Assembly: GCA_934233735.1 (NCBI GenBank)
Contig: CAKQGQ010000035.1
Span: 1 to 11,480 of the forward strand
DNA length: 11,480 bases
DNA from: an uncultured Clostridia bacterium
Lineage (GTDB): Bacteria; Bacillota; Clostridia; Peptostreptococcales; Anaerovoracaceae
Direction of reading: 5' to 3'
Shown: positions 5,418 to 11,480 of the stretch, in pieces
How positions within the stretch are numbered: position 1 is the stretch's first letter
Layout: every line of letters starts with the position of its first letter
Position numbers and translations under genes: made by a program
Notes under the pieces: generated by a model
The model's database searches: none
Told to the model about the DNA's origin: nothing
What the model saw: the letters and a program-made list of their open reading frames with translations, nothing else

Positions 5418-5439
5418 AATACCTCGGAGCAGTATTTTC
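5418..5439 (+). terminator. weak hairpin after RhuM-Fic
   Basis: AATAC (5418-5422) pairs with GTATT (5432-5436) around a nine-base loop and ends in a short T-run (5435-5438). It is AT-rich and short, so it is a poor terminator; nothing better is seen in 5396-5460. Confidence 0.3.
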
Positions 5440-5460
5440 TGAAAAAATTTAAAAAATGTA

Positions 5461-5502
5461 TGTCCAAACTTCACCCCTTCGGTTGTTATTATGGATAGAA
5501 GG
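5461..5502 (+). promoter_or_regulatory. promoter-like element, copy B, of the sigma factor gene
   Basis: This element matches 2756-2797 at 34 of 42 bases. Its TGTCC block (5461-5465) and GTTATTAT block (5485-5492) are placed like -35 and -10 boxes directly ahead of a sigma factor gene, as expected for a self-activating sigma. If so, the transcript begins after about 5495 and the ATG at 5491 cannot be the start codon. Confidence 0.55.
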
Positions 5503-5517
5503 AAAGCGAGAAAAAGG

Positions 5518-6312
5518 GTGCTGCCATTTTATCTACAACTGCTGGAAACAGAAGGCGAAAAACAGAAATTTGAAAGACTTTACGAAAGATATCGCAGGCT
5601 GATGCACTGGATTGCGGTACGGATTTTGCAAGATGAACATCTGGCGGAAGATGCCGTGCATGAGGCTTTTCTGCGGATTCTTCAAAATTTTGATGGCATT
5701 GATGAAATCTTATCGTCCGAAACGAGAAATTTCGTTGCAATTGTCGTCAGGAACACTTCGCTGAATCTGAAAAAGAAGCAGAAACGGGAGGATGAAAAGC
5801 TTGTGAAAGATGTTTTTTCGGAAGAAGAGCGGCAGGGACAGGGGGATCGGCTGCAAACGGTAATTGAGAATCTTTCTTACGGCTTTGACGAAACGGCAGA
5901 TGCGGTTTGCAGGCAGGAAATCATTGACGCGGTTTTATCCATGCCGGATACGCTGAAAGAAATTTTAATGATGTATGGGTATGTCGGCTATAACATTCAT
6001 GAAATTGCAGATTACCTGAATATCACCGAAGATGCTGCATATAAGCGGCTGCGAAGGGCGCGGAATGCCCTTGCAAAGAGAATCGAGGGGAAAGAGAAAA
6101 TGCACGAACCGGAACGCTGGATATCACTTTTGATACAGAAAAAAGCAGTTCTGTCAACGAAGCGTTTGAGAGGAAAGAACCTGCTCTGCCGGATAATTTT
6201 GCGGTCACGTCGACGAATTCTTATCCGTCAAGGTTTGAAGCTGTGTATGAAAATCATGCAGGGCAGGGCATTGATTATGTGCAGGACAAGAACCTTAAAA
6301 CCATGGGATTGA
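5518..6312 (+). CDS. sigma-70 family (ECF-like) factor with an aberrant C-terminal tail
   Basis: I choose GTG 5518 (264 residues) since related clostridial factors begin MLPFYL; an in-frame ATG at 5491 lies inside the promoter-like element. Region 2 spans about 17-85 (FERLYERYRRLMHWIAVRILQDEHLAEDAVHEAFLRIL); region 4 spans about 135-190 with the helix-turn-helix YNIHEIADYLNITEDAAYKRLRRARNALAKRI. Such factors normally end a few residues after this. Here the frame runs on from about residue 193 for some 70 residues that are basic, Cys-containing and unlike the family (for example LRSRRRILIRQGLK), stopping at a chance TGA. The same bases read in another frame encode part of a DUF4367 protein. 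A deletion that joined the sigma 3' end to the middle of its neighbour is the simplest cause. DNA-binding domains are intact, so the factor may still work. Confidence 0.85.
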   Translation: MLPFYLQLLETEGEKQKFERLYERYRRLMHWIAVRILQDEHLAEDAVHEAFLRILQNFDGIDEILSSETRNFVAIVVRNTSLNLKKKQKREDEKLVKDVFSEEERQGQGDRLQTVIENLSYGFDETADAVCRQEIIDAVLSMPDTLKEILMMYGYVGYNIHEIADYLNITEDAAYKRLRRARNALAKRIEGKEKMHEPERWISLLIQKKAVLSTKRLRGKNLLCRIILRSRRRILIRQGLKLCMKIMQGRALIMCRTRTLKPWD

Positions 6313-6488
6313 GTATCGACAGCGATGACGAAAGCTTCACGCAGATTGAAGTAAACGGGCACAAGGGATATGCCGTCACAGAGGGATCTGCGCCGTATCT
6401 GATATGGAGTGACGGCGAATATTTGTATTATCTTTCCGGAAATGTTTCATATGATGTGATTGAAAAAATGGCAGATAGCATCGGATAA
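6102..6488 (+). pseudogene. DUF4367 protein remnant (C-terminal domain)
   Basis: In the frame offset from the sigma gene, codons from 6102 to the TAA at 6488 give about 128 residues. The second half carries the DUF4367 pattern: FTQIEVNGHKGYAVTEGSAP, then LIWSDGEYLYYLSG and a closing VIEKMADSIG. DUF4367 proteins commonly follow this type of sigma factor as membrane-bound partners or anti-sigma-like proteins. The amino-terminal cytoplasmic and membrane-spanning parts are missing, no ATG exists near the beginning, and the first start codon in frame is a GTG at 6243 without a clear ribosome binding site. It could be expressed only from that GTG or by a -1 frameshift out of the sigma gene near 6097-6100. 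I treat it as a relic. Confidence 0.75.
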
Positions 6489-6527
6489 TTCGCAAAAAAA
6501 GAGGAAGCCATCGAAAATGATACCCCC

Positions 6528-6568
6528 CTCCGGCATCCGGAGACTCCATTTAGGGGAATGGAGCCCCT
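6528..6568 (+). repeat. tandem hairpin plus possible H-type pseudoknot between convergent genes
   Basis: CTCCGG (6528-6533) and CCGGAG (6537-6542) form a 6-bp hairpin with a 3-base loop. Right after it CTCCATT (6544-6550) pairs with AATGGAG (6557-6563). The loop of this second stem contains AGGGG (6552-6556), complementary to CCCCT (6564-6568) directly behind the stem, so an H-type pseudoknot can form. There is no adjoining T-tract, so a simple terminator is not convincing. It lies between the DUF4367 remnant and the convergent peptidase gene and may serve both as a barrier. Confidence 0.55.
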
Positions 6569-6590
6569 GAAACGCAGGAAGTGTAAATCG

Positions 6591-7868
6591 CTATTCGGCT
6601 GCAAGCCTTTTAATTGCGGTCTTATATATTTCTTTAGCAAGAATCAGATCGGACATATAGATATATTCATTTGCCTGATGCTCGGTCAATTCTCTGCCCG
6701 GCAGCATTGGACCGAAGGCAACAATTCCATTCATTGCCCTTGCGTAAGTTCCGCCACCGATGACTGTTGGTTCACTCATATCTCCGGTTTGATCGCGATA
6801 AGCAGAGAGAAGAGTTTGAATAACAGTATCGTTTTTATCCATATAAACATGTGGTTTGTCAGTGATAACCTCTACCTTGATATCACTGAAACCATTTACT
6901 GCGAGATGATTGTCAATAGCATTTACGATATCCTTTAGATTAAATGTTACAGGATAACGCAAGTCTATAGAAAGAACAATATCGTCACCAACCGTTTCGA
7001 TTTTGCCAATATTGTAGCTTGCTGATCCGCTGGCTTCATCAGAGACATGTCCGCCAAGGCTTTCCCCATTGTATTCAAGCTTGATGAACTTGCGGAAAAA
7101 CTCAATGAGCCTGCAATCTGAAGCATCATTGCTCAATTCACTCATCAGTTTTGAAATAGCATTTTCTCCATCTTCAGGAGTGCTTCCATGGGCAGCTTTT
7201 CCTCTTACAGAAAGAGTCTTGGTCTCTCCGTTAACAGAGTATGTAGCAGTGCAGCTGTCAGGAACCATGTTGATCGCTGTTCCTCCGGAGATAGTATCAA
7301 AGCAGGTATCAGATTTCTTAAAAGCAATTTTCAAGTGAGCAATTCCTTTTTCGCCGTAGATTGCAGGGAAATCAGCATCAGGTGTAAAGCCAAAGTCAAC
7401 CGCCTCTTCGTTCTTTTTATAGTACTCCATGTCTTCCCACTCACCGGTCTCTTCTGCCTGTCCGAAAATGATACGGACTCTCTTATTAAACGTAACGCCT
7501 TCTTCAAGAAGCTCTTTCATAGCATGGATTACAGCTATTGCAGGACCCTTATCGTCTGTCACGCCACGACCGTAAATCTTACCATCCCTGACTTCAAGAG
7601 AAAAGGGATTGGAATCCCATCCGTCACCGGCAGGAACCACATCCAGGTGAACCAGAATACCCATTAGTGTTTCGCCGCTTCCCACTTCTGCGTATCCAAT
7701 CATATTTTCACAGTTTTCAGTTTCAAAACCGTAATTCTTACATATTTCCAGAGCTTTCTTTAAGGCCATGTGCACACCCTCTCCAAAAGGATAAGCACCG
7801 GAGAAATCCTTTTCACATACACTGTTTATATTAATCAGTGAACGTAAATCTTCGATCATTTTTTCCAT
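6591..7868 (-). CDS. pepV: PepV-like M20 family metallo-dipeptidase
   Basis: A 425-residue zinc-dependent peptidase of the M20 family, PepV/Sapep branch, acting in the cytoplasm on dipeptides or related small amides. Metal and catalytic residues are all in place: H74 and D76 in VHLDVVP, the bridging D105 in GRGVTDDKGP, the general base E139 and ligand E140 in GQAEETGE, D164 in TPDADFP and H397 in TEHQANEY. The lid domain lies between roughly 175 and 300, with KAAHGSTPEDGENAI (224-238). The length is a little shorter than that of lactobacillal PepV. AGGAAGTG lies seven bases before the ATG at 7868. It is the last gene of a permease, DUF917, peptidase operon, 70 bases past the DUF917 gene with a hairpin between. 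In this context it could act on a ring-opening product of the DUF917 reaction, since M20 enzymes also include N-carbamoyl amidases; dipeptidase remains the default. Confidence 0.88.
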   Translation of the reverse strand: MEKMIEDLRSLININSVCEKDFSGAYPFGEGVHMALKKALEICKNYGFETENCENMIGYAEVGSGETLMGILVHLDVVPAGDGWDSNPFSLEVRDGKIYGRGVTDDKGPAIAVIHAMKELLEEGVTFNKRVRIIFGQAEETGEWEDMEYYKKNEEAVDFGFTPDADFPAIYGEKGIAHLKIAFKKSDTCFDTISGGTAINMVPDSCTATYSVNGETKTLSVRGKAAHGSTPEDGENAISKLMSELSNDASDCRLIEFFRKFIKLEYNGESLGGHVSDEASGSASYNIGKIETVGDDIVLSIDLRYPVTFNLKDIVNAIDNHLAVNGFSDIKVEVITDKPHVYMDKNDTVIQTLLSAYRDQTGDMSEPTVIGGGTYARAMNGIVAFGPMLPGRELTEHQANEYIYMSDLILAKEIYKTAIKRLAAE

Positions 7869-7894
7869 TTTATCACTTCCTTGTAAGAAATTTT

Positions 7895-7923
7895 AAAACA
7901 AAAGGTCGATTATACAACCGACC
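7895..7923 (-). terminator. hairpin with T-run between DUF917 and peptidase genes
   Basis: Read on the minus strand, GGTCG (7923-7919) pairs with CGACC (7908-7904) and is followed by TTTTGTTTT (7903-7895). The stem has only 5 bp, so partial attenuation of the peptidase gene seems more likely than complete termination. Confidence 0.5.
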
Positions 7924-7938
7924 CTTGTATATCTTTCA

Positions 7939-9027
7939 TTATTTTTCAAATGGCTTATATTCCACATCAAGTCCAAAGTGCTTAGGACCGAAGCATTCCA
8001 AACCTTCCGGGGTAGTCCAGATTTCAGGAGAAGGAAGTGCAATTACGGTCATCTTGTCACCAACTTTATAATTAGGTGTAGTCATTGGATTTCCTTCTTC
8101 ATTAATCATACAGATTAAATCCGGTACAATTACGTCAACTTCTCCGTTGCGATATGAAATGATGTTTTCATTCTTTAACCGGATATGATAGGCTTCGTCT
8201 GCGTAATCTTCTTCGCCCTTCAGGAAAATTTCGCCAAAGTTAAAGCCGTCTCTTGTTTCACAAGTGTAGTCTGAAATGTGGCCTCTGAATAATACTTTAC
8301 CTTCCTTATCATCACAGATGGCAGAAGCGACATCTCCACCGGCTTCTTTCGTTTCTCTCAAAACTTTACCAATTTCCTGAGCGTAAGTAATCATTCCGGG
8401 AATCAGAGAGTTCTTGATAACCTTGCCAACGTTCGCATGATCGGCTACGCCTACAAGATTGTCACTTACAACGGCAATCGCTCTGACAATATCTTCAGCC
8501 CTGAGGTCATCCGCTACATTTTGAATTACAATCTTTTCACCAAACTTTGTAGCAACGCCCATAGGGAAAATAGGAACATTCTTTACGTAATATGTAGAAT
8601 GCTGCAGTTCAGGAACCGAACGTCCGGCCGGGTCAGCATCGATAAGAGGAAGATCCATTAACAATGCAACGTGAAGAGCTTCGGCAGTATTTTCTCCACC
8701 TAATTCAGTTGAACCAATTGCATACATTTTCTTACCTAAAGATTCTTCCAGAGCCTGTACAGCTAAAACTGCAGGAGCAGTTTCGCTATGCTTCAGATGA
8801 CCAAGTCTAGGATCAGGCTTCGCTGACGGTGCACCGCAGCCATAAGGAGTAACAACGTACTCATCGTCCGGAAGTTCATCTAAAGTGATTAATTTCAGAG
8901 TTTTTCCCTTTTCAAAATGTTCCTCTAAAAGCTCCAGACCATCAGCTAATGGACCGCCGCCACCGGTGCCGAGCACAGCACATCCATACAACACATCAAT
9001 CATGTCCTGTTTGTTCAATTCTCTCAT
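7939..9027 (-). CDS. DUF917 family protein (S-methylthiohydantoin desulfurase-like)
   Basis: A 362-residue soluble protein of the DUF917 family, recognised by the start LNKQDMIDVLYGCAVLGTGGGGP (residues 4-26, glycine-rich loop), ATPYGCGAP-like TPYGCGAPSA (around 60-69), IGSTELGGEN (around 104-113) and LIDADPAGRSVPELQ (around 127-141), in family order. The family name in domain databases refers to S-methylthiohydantoin desulfurase; most members have no assay and are often found with hydantoinases, NCS1 permeases and PucR-type regulators. A metal-dependent hydrolytic role is inferred. GAGGAGA about eight bases before the ATG at 9027 is the ribosome binding site. It begins 30 bases after the permease stop, so the two are co-transcribed. 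No hydantoinase gene is visible in the window. Confidence 0.85.
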   Translation of the reverse strand: MRELNKQDMIDVLYGCAVLGTGGGGPLADGLELLEEHFEKGKTLKLITLDELPDDEYVVTPYGCGAPSAKPDPRLGHLKHSETAPAVLAVQALEESLGKKMYAIGSTELGGENTAEALHVALLMDLPLIDADPAGRSVPELQHSTYYVKNVPIFPMGVATKFGEKIVIQNVADDLRAEDIVRAIAVVSDNLVGVADHANVGKVIKNSLIPGMITYAQEIGKVLRETKEAGGDVASAICDDKEGKVLFRGHISDYTCETRDGFNFGEIFLKGEEDYADEAYHIRLKNENIISYRNGEVDVIVPDLICMINEEGNPMTTPNYKVGDKMTVIALPSPEIWTTPEGLECFGPKHFGLDVEYKPFEK

Positions 9028-9057
9028 TTTTCTCTCTCCTCTTCTTCTTATGATAAT

Positions 9058-10347
9058 TTATGCGACATTTTCGGCATTGTCTCTTGATGCAGATGGGATA
9101 AAGCGTTCTGCAATAAGATAAATAACAAAACCTACAATGATGCCAACAAATTCAATTTTAACCACTGTGTAAGAAATAATTGCGCCTAAAGCCCAGGCAA
9201 TTACGCCGGCCCAGTTTACGCCGTCCTGCGGTCTGAAGTTTTTAGCCTTGCCTCTTCCTACAACCCAGTAGTCAGCAAGGATTACTCCGCCAACAGGGCA
9301 GACAACATAGGACAATAAGCTCAGAACACCTTCAACGTGACCTAAAATACCCAGATCACATAATACGATTCCGATAATTCCCGAAATCAAGGTAGCTTCT
9401 CGTCTTCTGTTATCGTTAAGTTTAAGTGCCATAACAATATTCAGACCTGCACTGTATGCATTTGTTGAGTTGGTTGTCCATGTAGAAATAACAAGCGCAA
9501 CAATGCCCAGGAACGGAAGACCTACTTCAATTAAAACCATGCTGATATCGTATTGCCCGGACAATTTTGTAAGGACGATTCCCATGATCAAGGTGATTAC
9601 TCCCATTGGAAATACACCATAGAAAACTGATTTCACAGTATCCTTTCTGCTTTTCTGAAATCTTGTGTAGTCAGCAGCGGTAATTGTACCTACAGCAGTA
9701 AAGTTAAAGGATAATGCTACACCTGACATGAAGCTCATCGACTGTACAGTGCCTTCATCATTCAGGTTTCCTGTTCCGTAGATTTTAAATGCCAGGAATG
9801 TTCCGTAACACATAATAACCATTAGTAATGGAATAGAAATCTTATCAAGTTTTTCGAGAGCATGAACTCCGTATACTGCAGTCAGGAGCATGATAATTCC
9901 CCAAATTGTGTTTGAAACTACCACCGGAATATCCCATCCGGTCATAGCCAGCATAGCGTTACTGAAGGCTTCTCCACATACTCCATTCTGGATTCCAAAC
10001 CAGCCAATCATGTTAACAGCAAAGATGGTACTTACGATAAATCTAGCTCCGCTTTTTCCGAAACCTGCCTGGCAGCATGTGCAGGATGCCAGTCCAAGGT
10101 CACAGCCTATCATTCCTGTTGCGACCATACCTACTACTACAATTAAGTAGCCCAAAAAACCTGAAATAATTGCCGGCCATATAGGCATTGCTTCTGCTAA
10201 CAATGCGCCCAATAGGAATGCAGGAACGCATACACAGATGCCGGCCTGAACGAAGGCTAACGAAATCCAGTCTTTTCTGTCTTCAGCAGAAATCGCCTGC
10301 AGAGCCGTGACTTCTGCTTTCTTACCTTTGTTTTCGTTTGTACTCAT
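9058..10347 (-). CDS. NCS1 family permease (CodB-type)
   Basis: A 429-residue inner membrane transporter with about 12 hydrophobic segments, of the nucleobase-cation-symport-1 family, branch related to the cytosine permease CodB. Family marks are ISAEDRKDWISLAFVQAG at residues 19-36, the first membrane segment; VNMIGWFGIQ (about 111-120), part of the substrate site region; FTAVGTITAADYTRF in the middle of the protein; and STWTTNSTNAYSAGL after it. Members move cytosine, purines, hydantoins or allantoin with H+ or Na+; the residue pattern here does not let me choose. AGGAGG at 10356-10361 lies eight bases before the ATG at 10347. It is the first gene of the operon with DUF917 and the M20 peptidase and is divergent from a PucR-type regulator, so it is probably the importer of the compound the other two process. 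Confidence 0.88.
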   Translation of the reverse strand: MSTNENKGKKAEVTALQAISAEDRKDWISLAFVQAGICVCVPAFLLGALLAEAMPIWPAIISGFLGYLIVVVGMVATGMIGCDLGLASCTCCQAGFGKSGARFIVSTIFAVNMIGWFGIQNGVCGEAFSNAMLAMTGWDIPVVVSNTIWGIIMLLTAVYGVHALEKLDKISIPLLMVIMCYGTFLAFKIYGTGNLNDEGTVQSMSFMSGVALSFNFTAVGTITAADYTRFQKSRKDTVKSVFYGVFPMGVITLIMGIVLTKLSGQYDISMVLIEVGLPFLGIVALVISTWTTNSTNAYSAGLNIVMALKLNDNRRREATLISGIIGIVLCDLGILGHVEGVLSLLSYVVCPVGGVILADYWVVGRGKAKNFRPQDGVNWAGVIAWALGAIISYTVVKIEFVGIIVGFVIYLIAERFIPSASRDNAENVA

Positions 10348-10375
10348 AATGGGTACCTCCTCTCAAATTTTCTAT

Positions 10376-10404
10376 ATGATAACACATAATTCTTAAAATG
10401 ATAA
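10376..10404 (-). promoter_or_regulatory. promoter of the permease operon
   Basis: On the minus strand TTATCA (10404-10399) and TATCAT (10381-10376) are separated by exactly 17 bases, matching a sigma-A type -35 (four of six) and -10 (five of six). The -10 lies about 29 bases before the start codon of the permease. Confidence 0.6.
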
Positions 10405-10436
10405 TTATGCAGGTGACAGAATTATTTATCAATTAC

Positions 10437-10454
10437 ATTGTGCTTTTGCACAAT
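10437..10454 (+). promoter_or_regulatory. 18-base palindromic operator candidate
   Basis: ATTGTGC-TTTT-GCACAAT is a perfect 7-bp inverted repeat with a 4-base spacer. It ends five bases before the -35 box of the regulator gene and lies 33 bases upstream of the -35 box of the permease operon. The position suits a shared activator or self-regulatory site, most simply for the adjacent PucR-family protein; this assignment is inferred. Confidence 0.6.
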
Positions 10455-10458
10455 AATC

Positions 10459-10487
10459 TTGATTAAAGCCGGGAGTTTTGCTATTAT
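10459..10487 (+). promoter_or_regulatory. promoter of the PucR-family regulator
   Basis: TTGATT (10459-10464) and TATTAT (10482-10487) are 17 bases apart, and TGC directly precedes the -10 box. Transcription would begin about 20 bases before the ribosome binding site AGGAGG at 10507-10512. Confidence 0.7.
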
Positions 10488-10516
10488 AAAAGAAAAGAAT
10501 TAAAATAGGAGGAGTC

Positions 10517-11191
10517 ATGAGTGTTACTGTCCAAGATTGTTTAAGACTGCCGGCATTTCATTCCGCAAGGGTGATTGCAGGAAAGAATGGGCTGGGTAGA
10601 ATCGTGTCATCTGTATCTGTAGTAGAAATACCGGAAAAAACAGTTGAATCAATCAGCGTATTCAATCCTAATGAATTATTAATTACATCATTTTTTTCAA
10701 TTAAAGACGACCCGGATAGACAATGTGAGGAAATGAGAAATCTATATGATGGTGGATGTGTTGCCTTAGTACTGTTTTATGTCGGAGACATCATTTCTCA
10801 TGTGTCTGACGAGCTGTTACAGACAGCGGACGTCAAGGATATCCCTTTAATCCTCATTGAAGATGAAGCGGAATACAGTGTCAGATACAGTGATGTTATT
10901 AAAGATGTAATGGGAGCTGTTTTCTACGATCAAGTATCCACGGATTCTTTTACGGATACTGTGGAAAACCGGTTAAAACAGATTCCTTACAATAAAAGAA
11001 GCATGGAAACTCTTCTCAATGTAATCGCTGAAACGTACAACTGCAATCTTGTGCTTTATAACAAAAATGGCTTGTATTTTACATCAATATATAAGCCATC
11101 CTTTGGACAATTCGAACCGGAATTTTTTTTTGGATGCCTTTGCCGACGATTCATCGGATCTTTTCTACAAAAGCATATCACTGCAGGATAA
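10517..11191 (+). CDS. PucR-family transcriptional regulator, N-terminal part (frameshifted)
   Basis: AGGAGG at 10507-10512 precedes ATG 10517. Residues 8-125 are the PucR N-terminal domain (TVQDCLRLPAFHSARVIAGKNGLGRIVSSVSVVEIP at the start, PLILIEDEAEYSVRYSDVI at its end), the ligand-responsive half of purine-catabolism type activators. From about residue 200 the frame passes through nine T residues (11123-11131) and then loses the family character (FFFGCLCRRFIGSF), stopping at TAA 11189-11191 after 224 residues. PucR proteins are normally about 400-550 residues with a C-terminal helix-turn-helix, so as written this product lacks its DNA-binding domain. A tract of eight T would restore one frame through to the window edge. 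The gene is divergent from the permease operon, its likely target. Confidence 0.85.
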   Translation: MSVTVQDCLRLPAFHSARVIAGKNGLGRIVSSVSVVEIPEKTVESISVFNPNELLITSFFSIKDDPDRQCEEMRNLYDGGCVALVLFYVGDIISHVSDELLQTADVKDIPLILIEDEAEYSVRYSDVIKDVMGAVFYDQVSTDSFTDTVENRLKQIPYNKRSMETLLNVIAETYNCNLVLYNKNGLYFTSIYKPSFGQFEPEFFFGCLCRRFIGSFLQKHITAG

Positions 11192-11480
11192 GTCCTTTTA
11201 TTTATACAGAAAAGAGTTCCCACACGCAGGAAATACCTGGCTCACACTCTATGCCTCCAGTAATGAAAACAGCCTTAGCAAGCATAAATTAGATGAAATA
11301 TGTGCATGTACAAATTTCTTCTCTACTCTATGGGGATATACTCTCGACATGCAGAATTACAATACTGTTATCACTTTGATTCTAAAATCATCTCGCATAA
11401 TAGGAGAAAAATTCCTTGCAGCAAGTGATATACCTTTTTCAGAACTCTCAACAATTCTTGTAGTTGATTCGGAAGAAGAC
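11133..11480 (+). pseudogene. PucR-family regulator, continuation in another frame, cut by window end
   Basis: From GAT 11133 a frame different from that of the preceding part stays open for 116 codons to the end of the window: DAFADDSSDLFYKSISLQDKS at the start, then KEFPHAGNTWLTLYASSNENS and TNFFSTLWGYTLDMQNYNTVITLILKSSR. This reads as the central region of the same regulator (a GAF-like segment before the helix-turn-helix). It has no start codon or ribosome binding site of its own, so it is the second half of one gene split at the T9 tract. The expected C-terminal helix-turn-helix would be beyond 11480. Confidence 0.8.

Noticed and set aside
5491..5517. ATG 5491 as the sigma factor start
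   Set aside because: It lies in the -10 part of the repeated promoter-like element, whose other copy has the same ATG without any gene behind it.
6558..6938. A 126-codon open frame on the + strand
   Set aside because: It is antisense to the well-supported peptidase gene, has no family character, and is a composition shadow. The same applies to long open frames opposite the DUF917 and permease genes.
1..11480. CRISPR array, tRNA, rRNA, insertion sequence or prophage
   Set aside because: No regularly spaced repeats, no tRNA- or rRNA-like sequence and no transposase or phage structural gene were found; the recombinase alone, resembling chromosomal XerD, does not indicate an integrated element.

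Overview
The window looks like a chromosomal segment of a low-to-moderate GC anaerobic Bacillota (class Clostridia, perhaps an Eubacteriales or Peptostreptococcales gut lineage). The reasons are strong AGGAGG-type ribosome binding sites, an ECF-type vitamin transporter S component next to a type III pantothenate kinase, a clostridial-type sigma factor with a DUF4367 partner, and the family mix. This placement comes from gene content and style only; no rRNA or other marker gene is present.

Left part (1-2640, + strand): a XerD-like tyrosine recombinase whose catalytic Lys and box-II His positions are substituted; a pantothenate-type ECF S component (panT) preceded by a strong leader hairpin; and coaX, with a terminator behind it. 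panT and coaX form a uptake-plus-phosphorylation pair at the head of CoA synthesis.

Middle part (2641-6590, + strand) is accessory. A 280-base AT-rich leader carries two short direct repeats, an element almost identical to one found upstream of the sigma gene 2.7 kb downstream, and a second ECF-like promoter. It leads into a 14-codon Cys-rich mini-ORF coupled by TAATG to a VanZ-family membrane protein, which is coupled by ATGA to a 92-aa membrane-anchored protein; a 148-aa membrane-anchored protein follows. Next is a RhuM-Fic/Doc fusion preceded by a promoter buried in an AATAATAT repeat array and by a short, terminator-ended RNA. Ten bases of this RNA are exactly complementary to the ribosome binding site of the RhuM-Fic gene. 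This is the best candidate here for an undescribed regulatory or toxin-antidote arrangement. Then comes a sigma-70 family factor whose 3' end has been fused out of frame to the remnant of a DUF4367 protein, apparently by deletion. A hairpin plus a possible pseudoknot lie between this remnant and the convergent operon.

Right part (6591-11480): a minus-strand operon of an NCS1 (CodB-type) permease, a DUF917 protein and a PepV-like M20 dipeptidase, transcribed divergently from a PucR-family regulator. The shared 169-base intergenic region holds a promoter for each direction and an 18-base perfect palindrome. The regulator reading frame is broken at a T9 tract, and the rest continues in another frame to the window edge. 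The probable role of the module is regulated uptake and breakdown of a small nitrogenous compound (nucleobase, hydantoin-like or peptide-like); the substrate cannot be read from sequence.
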